Positions 5,307-9,801 of a DNA stretch of 9,801 nt are shown piece after piece. The stretch lies in contig CAVYOA010000005.1 in NCBI GenBank assembly GCA_963769945.1, forward strand, positions 1 to 9,801, given 5' to 3'. A program made the position numbers and the translations under genes. The notes beneath the pieces were generated by a model. It was given only the letters and a program-made list of their open reading frames with translations, was not told the origin of the DNA and made no database searches. How positions within the stretch are numbered: the stretch's first letter is position 1; every line of letters begins with the position of its first letter. The stretch is from WHSW01 sp963769945. Lineage in GTDB: Bacteria; Actinomycetota; Thermoleophilia; Solirubrobacterales; 70-9.

Positions 5307-6110
5307 CTAGCCGGCAGCGGCGGGCTCGGCCTCGGCCGGCTCGCCCGCGGGCTCGGCGTCGGAGCCGCCGTCTGCGTCTGCGCCCTCGCCGCCATCGGCA
5401 AGGATCTCGCTCTCGCGAACGCGCGAGGCATCGACGCGGACGCCGGGGCCCATCGTCGTCGCCAAGGTGACCGAGAGCAGGTAGCGGCCCTTGGCCGCGG
5501 CGGGCTTGGCGCGCACGATCTCGTCGATGATCGCGGCGTAGTTTTCGAGCAGATCGCGCTCGGAGAAGCTCGCCTTGCCGAGGGTGAGATGGATGATGCC
5601 CTGGCGGTCGGTGCGGTACTCGACCTTTCCGGCCTTGGCCTCGCTGACGGCCTTGCCGACGTCGTCGGTGACGGTGCCGACCTTGGGGTTGGGCATCTTG
5701 CCCTGCGGTCCGAGGACGCGGCCGAGCTTGGAGACGACGGGGCCCATCAGCGCCGGCGTCGCGATCGCGATGTCGAAGTCGGTCCAGCCCTCCTCGACCT
5801 TGGCGGCGAGGTCGGCGGCGCCGACGTGATCGGCTCCGGCCTCCTCGGCGGCGCGAGCGCCGTCGCCCTCGGCAAAGACGGCGACGGTGACCTGCTTGCC
5901 GAGGCCGTTGGGCAGCGCCAGCGTTCCGCGCAGCTGCTCCTCGGCATGGCGGACGTTGACGCCGAGGCGCATGTGGACCTCGACCGTCTGGTCGAACCCC
6001 GAGCCCGCGGCGGTCTGCTTGAGCAGCGAGACGGCCTCGGCGGGGGGATAAGCATGGGTGCGGTCGATCTGGGAGATCGCCTCGCGATAGCGCTTGCCTC
6101 GAGCGGCCAT
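5307..6110 (-). CDS. rplA: Large ribosomal subunit protein uL1
   Basis: 267 residues, longer than the usual 225-240 because of a C-terminal extension. L1 forms the mobile L1 stalk of the 50S subunit, helps release E-site tRNA, and in many bacteria represses its own mRNA. The start MAARGKRYREA is followed by a full L1 domain. The signature MGPVVSKLGRVLGPQGKMPNP is present at roughly 130-150, with KVGTVTDDVGKAV and GKVEYRTDRQGIIHLTLGK after it. About 30 residues past the normal end form a Gly/Ala/Glu/Asp/Pro tail (GGEGADADGGSDAEP, EPAEAEPAAAG), echoing the acidic tail of L10. The ATG (6108-6110) overlaps the rplK stop by one base (TGATG), so the two are translationally coupled. The oxidoreductase begins 14 bases downstream, where rplJ would usually follow. 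Confidence 0.98.
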   Translation of the reverse strand: MAARGKRYREAISQIDRTHAYPPAEAVSLLKQTAAGSGFDQTVEVHMRLGVNVRHAEEQLRGTLALPNGLGKQVTVAVFAEGDGARAAEEAGADHVGAADLAAKVEEGWTDFDIAIATPALMGPVVSKLGRVLGPQGKMPNPKVGTVTDDVGKAVSEAKAGKVEYRTDRQGIIHLTLGKASFSERDLLENYAAIIDEIVRAKPAAAKGRYLLSVTLATTMGPGVRVDASRVRESEILADGGEGADADGGSDAEPAGEPAEAEPAAAG

Positions 6111-6544
6111 CAGCCGTCGATTCCCTCGACGGTGACGCCCATCGAGCGGGCCGTGCCGGCGATGATGTTGTCGGCGGCGTCGAGGTCGTTGGCGTTGAGA
6201 TCGGGCATCTTGCGCTCGGCGATCGAGCGCACCTGGGCCTTGGTCAGGCGACCGACCTTCTCGCGGTTGGGCTCGCCCGAGCCCTTGGCGATGCCGAGCG
6301 CCTCGCGGATCAGCACCGCGGCCGGCGGGGTCTTGGTGATGAACTCGAACGAGCGGTCCTCGAAGACCGTGATCTCGACCGGGATGATCGTGCCGGTGTC
6401 GGCCTGCGTGCGCGCGTTGAACGCCTTGCAGAACTCCATGATGTTGACGCCGTGCTGTCCCAGCGCGGGACCGACCGGCGGCGCCGGGTTCGCAGCTCCA
6501 GCGGGAATCTGGAGCTTGATCATCGTCAGGACCTTCTTCGCCAT
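6110..6544 (-). CDS. rplK: Large ribosomal subunit protein uL11
   Basis: 144 residues, the normal length. L11 binds the GTPase-associated region of 23S rRNA with L10 and takes part in factor-dependent GTP hydrolysis and stringent-response activation. The N-terminal domain has the conserved proline-rich KLQIPAGAANPAPPVGPALGQHGVNI (about 10-35) and MEFCKAFNART. The C-terminal RNA-binding domain runs from PPAAVLIREALGIAKGSGEPNREKVG to the end GTARSMGVTVEGIDG. ATG 6542-6544 was chosen because the family begins MAKKV; upstream in-frame sequence is not L11-like. No Shine-Dalgarno is visible. A TATCCT box at 6555-6560 leaves only 10 bases to the ATG, fitting a nearly leaderless mRNA. nusG and secE, which usually precede rplK, are not next to it here. 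Confidence 0.98.
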   Translation of the reverse strand: MAKKVLTMIKLQIPAGAANPAPPVGPALGQHGVNIMEFCKAFNARTQADTGTIIPVEITVFEDRSFEFITKTPPAAVLIREALGIAKGSGEPNREKVGRLTKAQVRSIAERKMPDLNANDLDAADNIIAGTARSMGVTVEGIDG

Positions 6545-6554
6545 GCGACGCGCG

Positions 6555-6560
6555 AGGATA
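6555..6560 (-). promoter_or_regulatory. Candidate -10 box for nearly leaderless rplK transcription
   Basis: TATCCT on the minus strand ends 10 bases before the rplK ATG, which itself lacks a Shine-Dalgarno. There is no good -35 at 16-18 bases. The spacing matches leaderless promoters common in high-GC actinobacteria. The evidence is position and box only. Confidence 0.28.
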
Positions 6561-6633
6561 CAGAGAAGGCTTTGGAGCTCGAAGCGTGGACGCGCGGGGC
6601 GTCCTGAGTCGGCCCACCCGGCCCGCAGGCCTC

Positions 6634-8883
6634 CTACCGCTTCTTCTTTACGACCTTGAACTTCGCCGTGGCCGGAGTCGGATCGACGTTGCCGGCCGAG
6701 TCGGTGGCGAGGACCGAGAACTTGTACTTGCCGGGCTTGAGCTTCTTGTACTTCTTCGGCGAGCCGCAGGGGGCGAGCTCGTCGAGCCCGCTCGCCACCT
6801 TCTTGCCCTCGAGCTTGCACTGAAAGCTCGCCTGCTCGTCGGCGGAGAACTCGAAGCTGACCTTGCGCTTGGTCGATTTTGCCTTGGGCGCCTCGTCGAT
6901 CGTCGTCTGCGGCGCCTTTGTGTCTGGGTTCGGCGAAGGCGGGTCTGGATTGGGCTGCACTTGGGTGTCGACGGTGAAGGAGCGGGTCTGGGTGGTCTGG
7001 TTACCGGCGCCGTCGGTGGCGCGGACGCGGAAGGTGTAGGCGCCGTCGGAAAGCGGCGAGGCCGGGCTGTGAGAGGAGGCGCCCGAGCAAGGTCCGAAGC
7101 TGGCGCTTCCTTGGTCGATCGAGCAGGCAACGGTCGAGCCGGACTCGGCGTTGAAGCCGAAGCTCGGGCTTGGGTTGTTTGTCGGCCCGGAGGGCCCGGA
7201 GGTGATGGAGAGGCTGGGCGGCGGGTCGCCGCTGCAGTTCAGGCTGATTTCGAGGTTGGCCACCGGGGGCGGGATCGTGAAGACGGGCGTTTCCTCCGTG
7301 ACGCAGCCGGAAGCCGAGGCGTGGATCTTGTAGTAGCCGGCGACCACGTCCCAGCCGAACTTGCCGTTGGCATTGGTCAAAGCAGGATTGGCGCGGTTTC
7401 CGGGCGCCATGATCGCGGCGCCTCCGGGCTCGGTCGCGCCGCCTTGGCGGGGCACCTGGGCGAACGGCCCGCCGGGCAGCGACGCGCGCAGCAAGACGAC
7501 TCGAGCGCCGGCGATCGGCACGCCGCCGTTGGTGCGAACGAAGCCGCTGGGATTGATGTGGATGGCGAACTCGATCTCGTCGCTCGTGCTCGGCGGACAG
7601 TCATCGACGGTGATCACCACCGAAGCGACGCCGCTGGCGGGGCTGAGCGGCGCCACCACCGCGGTGAACTGGCCTGACGAGAACGCCATCGGCAGGTCGT
7701 TTCGAATCACGGCGCCGTCGACCAAGACGTCATAGCTCGCCGTGCCACCCGAGCACCCGGTCGTCGCGAGATCCAAAGCCTCATCCCAGTACACGACCGG
7801 AAGCCCGCCGGCCGACGTGCCGACGTTCTCGATCGTCGTTCCCGCCGGCGGTGGCTGCACGGGATCGCCGAGGCTGATGTCGCCGCCGAAGGTCGCGGTT
7901 CCGCTTACGGTGACATTCGGCGCGCTGCCCTCGGCGAGCTCGCCGTCGGGGTCATATGCGCGCAGCGTGTAGGTGCCCGCTGCGAGGTTCGACGCCCGGT
8001 ACTCGCCGACCGCAACGCCGACGGTGTTGGTGAACCTCGTCACGCATGGGCCACCGCTGGTGCGACAGATCTCGACCGGGACACCTGGAAGCGGTTCGCC
8101 GCCCGACTCGACGGCGCCGGTGATCTCAGCCCCGCTGGGAGGATCGGCGCGAATCTCGTAGATGTAGCGGCCGAGCTGGGAGGTGCCGCGGCTGTTGGCG
8201 ATCAACCTGGTCGCGGCCGGGCCACCATCGAGCAAAGCGCCGGCGGCGTAGGAGCCAGGGAGGATCGTCGAGTGGTCGGGATCGCCGTCGCCGCTCGCCC
8301 AGCCGACCGCGGCCGCGGTACCGCCGAGCCCGCCGCTGCCGCTCTGGATGTCGTCGCCGGACTCCCACTGGACCTTGTCGTAGTTGAACTCGATGTCGAA
8401 GTCTTCGCCGCCGCGATCGATCAGCAGCAGCTGAAAGCTGTTGAGGCGGTCGTCGTTTGCGACCGCGTAGCCGACGTTGACCCAGTTGACGCAGAAGGCG
8501 CTCGCGCCGCCGACGGTTGTCTGGCCATAGGTGGTCACGCTCGAGCCCGCGCCCGAGGTGTCGACATCGGCGAGAAACGGCGCGATGATCGGATCGCCGG
8601 TGACCGTGAACTCGATTGGCGTGAACTCACCGGCACCATCGTTGAAGCTGACGCTGCCGTTGTTGTTGACGAATAGCTCCGAATACGTGGTCCCGTAGAA
8701 ATCCGCGTCGAAGCCGATGTCGGCCTGGACCGACTGGTCGTCTGCGGGCGCGAGACTGTTAGCGCTGCAGCCGGCGAGGCTGCGAATGGCGTTCGGGCCC
8801 TCGGCGGCGGCGCTCGCCACGGACAGGGCGAAAAACAGCATCGCCCCGGCCGCGACCCCACACATGCGTATCAACACACTCAC
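6634..8883 (-). CDS. Secreted multidomain protein with NIDO and Ig-like/regulatory-like domains
   Basis: 749 residues. An N-terminal signal peptide (about 1-27: basic MSVLIRM, hydrophobic core, ASAAA-type cleavage site) indicates Sec export. Residues about 58-245 look like a NIDO (nidogen-like) domain: FYGTTYSELFVNNNGSVSFND, IIAPFLADVDTS, CVNWVNVGY, SFQLLLIDRG, DFDIEFNYDKVQWESGD. A carboxypeptidase-regulatory-like or SdrB-like fold follows (about 252-312, GEPLPGVPVEI...AAGTYTLRAYDP). Then come an unassigned beta-rich region (345-445), a second regulatory-like repeat (447-527, FVRTNGGVPIAGARVVLL...KFGWDVVAGYYKIHA), and two Ig-like repeats (556-639 and 656-745) that share ATD(G/S)AGN. A Pro/Asn linker (642-654) separates the Ig repeats. 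There is no LPXTG motif or C-terminal membrane segment; the end is basic (KVVKKKR). Function is unknown; adhesion or matrix binding is an inference. The start is GTG 8883; ATG 8865 is the alternative, six residues shorter. Confidence 0.85.
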   Translation of the reverse strand: MSVLIRMCGVAAGAMLFFALSVASAAAEGPNAIRSLAGCSANSLAPADDQSVQADIGFDADFYGTTYSELFVNNNGSVSFNDGAGEFTPIEFTVTGDPIIAPFLADVDTSGAGSSVTTYGQTTVGGASAFCVNWVNVGYAVANDDRLNSFQLLLIDRGGEDFDIEFNYDKVQWESGDDIQSGSGGLGGTAAAVGWASGDGDPDHSTILPGSYAAGALLDGGPAATRLIANSRGTSQLGRYIYEIRADPPSGAEITGAVESGGEPLPGVPVEICRTSGGPCVTRFTNTVGVAVGEYRASNLAAGTYTLRAYDPDGELAEGSAPNVTVSGTATFGGDISLGDPVQPPPAGTTIENVGTSAGGLPVVYWDEALDLATTGCSGGTASYDVLVDGAVIRNDLPMAFSSGQFTAVVAPLSPASGVASVVITVDDCPPSTSDEIEFAIHINPSGFVRTNGGVPIAGARVVLLRASLPGGPFAQVPRQGGATEPGGAAIMAPGNRANPALTNANGKFGWDVVAGYYKIHASASGCVTEETPVFTIPPPVANLEISLNCSGDPPPSLSITSGPSGPTNNPSPSFGFNAESGSTVACSIDQGSASFGPCSGASSHSPASPLSDGAYTFRVRATDGAGNQTTQTRSFTVDTQVQPNPDPPSPNPDTKAPQTTIDEAPKAKSTKRKVSFEFSADEQASFQCKLEGKKVASGLDELAPCGSPKKYKKLKPGKYKFSVLATDSAGNVDPTPATAKFKVVKKKR

Positions 8884-8891
8884 GTGTGGCG

Positions 8892-8897
8892 ATGATA
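8892..8897 (-). promoter_or_regulatory. Candidate -10 box for the NIDO-protein gene
   Basis: TATCAT (5 of 6 consensus) on the minus strand ends 8 bases before the GTG start at 8883. No Shine-Dalgarno precedes that GTG, which fits a leaderless or nearly leaderless mRNA. I see no good -35; instead a small palindrome (8904-8919) sits just upstream. Confidence 0.35.
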
Positions 8898-8903
8898 GGT
8901 ACG

Positions 8904-8919
8904 CACCGCCTCGGCGGTG
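8904..8919. repeat. Short inverted repeat between hicB and the NIDO-protein gene
   Basis: caccgc / gcggtg, 6 bp (7 with a tighter loop), lies in the 111-bp gap after hicB and just upstream of the candidate -10 box. There is no T-run. It could be an operator over the promoter or a weak terminator hairpin for hicAB. Confidence 0.35.
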
Positions 8920-8994
8920 GCAGTTGCCGAGTCAGTTGGTGGGCCACGTGCGTCGGCTCAGGACGGTTCGGCAACCACGATTGGCCAGGTTCGC

Positions 8995-9207
8995 TCAAAC
9001 GCTGACAGTTTCGGCAACGCTCAACGGTCCAGGGAGGGTTTCGCCACGGCCACGCAGCTCGGACGCGTAAGCAGCGAGGGCCTCGCGGATACGCACGGCC
9101 GCCGATTCCCGTGTGTCCGCCAGCGCAACCACTCCCGGAAGATCTGGGAGATAGGCGCCCCACCCACCGTCCTCCGCTTGCTCATAGATGACTACGTACT
9201 CGCTCAT
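8995..9207 (-). CDS. hicB: HicB-family antitoxin, short form
   Basis: 70 residues. HicB antitoxins bind and neutralise the HicA mRNA interferase. The partial RNase-H-like fold is evident in YVVIYEQAEDGGWGAYLPDLPGVVALADT (4-32), followed by the helix ESAAVRIREALAAYASELRGRGETLPGP. The protein ends right after this domain. The C-terminal helix-turn-helix or ribbon-helix-helix DNA-binding domain of longer HicB proteins is absent, so classical autorepression by HicB itself is not expected. The ATG (9205-9207) overlaps the hicA stop as ATGA, and a GGAG ribosome binding site (9216-9219) lies 8 bases upstream within hicA. The toxin-first gene order is the usual one for hicAB. Confidence 0.88.
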   Translation of the reverse strand: MSEYVVIYEQAEDGGWGAYLPDLPGVVALADTRESAAVRIREALAAYASELRGRGETLPGPLSVAETVSV

Positions 9208-9404
9208 CGCAGCTGCTCCAGTCCGCTCGCCCGACGAATGCTAGCCAGCGTTCCCTTCGGAACCGTCTGTCCACCGCGGCCAGCCACCACGATGCGCTCA
9301 GGGCGACCTTGGTGCGCCCAAATCTCATGCGAGCCGGCTTGGCGGACCACACGCCAGCCGGCCTTGAGCAACTCGCGTCGGACCTCTCGGTAGCTCTTGG
9401 CCAT
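9204..9404 (-). CDS. hicA: HicA-family toxin (mRNA interferase, YcfA-like)
   Basis: 66 residues from ATG 9402-9404, the usual HicA size. HicA has a double-stranded-RNA-binding-like fold and cleaves mRNA. The start MAKSYREVRRELLKAGWRVVRQ leads into GSHEIW, with His26 as the conserved catalytic histidine. RIVVAGRGGQTVPKGTLASIRRASGL (38-62) matches the family C-terminal pattern. A longer frame from 9443 adds 13 residues (MGRETLVRGLRQA) outside the family domain, so I prefer the shorter start, although only a weak AGG precedes it. It is followed by hicB with a 4-base ATGA overlap, and the phosphoesterase stop lies 73 bases upstream. The motifs appear intact, so the module could be functional. Confidence 0.88.
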   Translation of the reverse strand: MAKSYREVRRELLKAGWRVVRQAGSHEIWAHQGRPERIVVAGRGGQTVPKGTLASIRRASGLEQLR

Positions 9405-9477
9405 TGCTTGCCTGAGGCCGCGAACGAGCGTTTCTCTCCCCAACTGGAGTTCACCGCCGATGCCGCGCGAGCCGCGA

Positions 9478-9801
9478 TCAGAGCGGCTGCACGTGTGAGA
9501 CGAACTCCTCGCCGAGCAACGCGTGTAGGAGAAACGCGGCGGGCTCGTCGACGAGCTTGAGCCGCCCGCCGGGGATCTCGAGCGGCGCCTGCAGCCAGGT
9601 GCTGGGGCAGGTGACGACGCCGCAGCTGCCGAGCGTCCAGAAGGCAGCGCGGTGGACGTGGCCGGCGATCACGCAGCGCACCTGGGGGTTGCGCCCAAGC
9701 AACTCGGCCAGCGCCTCGCGATCGACGCGCGGCAAGAGGATCTCGTCCATGCCCGAGATCCCGGTCAGAAGCGGCGGGTGGTGCATGGCGACCACCGTCG
9801 G
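9478..9801 (-). CDS. Calcineurin-like metallophosphoesterase, C-terminal part
   Basis: The 107 visible residues are the C-terminal part of a gene whose start lies beyond the right edge. The visible protein opens PTVVAMHHPPLLTGISGMDE, with the metal-binding HHPP block. Further on is RCVIAGHVHRAAFW, containing the GHxH metal-binding motif near the end of class III phosphoesterases such as cAMP phosphodiesterase CpdA and related lipid or nucleotide phosphoesterases. The end (SHVQPL, TGA at 9478-9480) includes the loop VVTCPSTWLQAPLE typical of this group. These enzymes use a two-metal centre to hydrolyse phosphodiesters or monoesters; the substrate cannot be told from this part. The GD and GNHE motifs would be upstream, outside the window. 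It is on the same strand as hicAB, 73 bases before hicA. Confidence 0.9.
   Translation of the reverse strand, partial: PTVVAMHHPPLLTGISGMDEILLPRVDREALAELLGRNPQVRCVIAGHVHRAAFWTLGSCGVVTCPSTWLQAPLEIPGGRLKLVDEPAAFLLHALLGEEFVSHVQPL

Noticed and set aside
5181..6659. Long plus-strand frame opposite rplA and rplK
   Set aside because: The opposite strand encodes unmistakable L1 and L11; this frame is a shadow with compositionally odd Leu/Gly/Arg sequence.
6586..7677. 363-residue plus-strand frame inside the NIDO-protein gene
   Set aside because: The minus strand encodes a signal peptide and recognisable domains over the same bases; this frame shows only Arg/Gly/Val-rich shadow sequence.
9405..9443. 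Longer HicA start at 9443
   Set aside because: The added residues lie outside the family domain, and the 66-residue form matches the usual size.

Overview
The window comes from a very GC-rich bacterium. The ribosomal proteins, the HicAB pair, leaderless-looking promoters and a large secreted Ig-like protein fit a high-GC actinobacterial lineage. Thermoleophilia/Solirubrobacterales is my best guess; this is an inference from style and gene content, not from a marker search.

Layout. Nearly everything reads on the minus strand, so transcription runs from high to low coordinates. At the right edge (9478-9801) is the C-terminal part of a calcineurin-like phosphoesterase. Next come a compact hicA-hicB toxin-antitoxin pair (8995-9404) and a 749-residue secreted NIDO/Ig-like protein (6634-8883). 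Then rplK and rplA (L11, L1; 5307-6544) overlap by one base. Directly behind rplA, 14 bases after its stop, is a Gfo/Idh/MocA oxidoreductase, which overlaps a family-2 glycosyltransferase by one base (TGATG). Facing them on the plus strand are an RmlC-like sugar epimerase (2770-3384) and a cyclopropane-synthase-like methyltransferase (1547-2518). Finally rplJ and rplL (L10, L12; 115-1382) read on the minus strand toward what would normally be rpoB, beyond the left edge. The usual contiguous rplK-rplA-rplJ-rplL order is therefore interrupted by about 3.9 kb of sugar- and lipid-type genes, and rplJL starts its own unit with a leader.

How the parts may work together. L11, L1, L10 and L12 are the 50S proteins of the L1 and GTPase-associated stalk region. 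The inserted oxidoreductase, glycosyltransferase and epimerase fit nucleotide-sugar or cell-surface glycan assembly. The methyltransferase resembles lipid-modifying enzymes but has lost two expected active-site ligands.

Main points for a second look: (1) an attenuator-like rplJ leader with two mutually exclusive stems; (2) a long acidic 15-bp-repeat tail on L10, broken by an apparent 4-bp deletion; (3) at least three more indels in the glycosyltransferase and oxidoreductase genes, suggesting sequencing error or decay; (4) a near-perfect 39-nt palindrome at 2625-2663; (5) an unavoidable antisense overlap between the glycosyltransferase and the epimerase. I found no tRNA, rRNA, CRISPR array, transposase or clearly new defence system.
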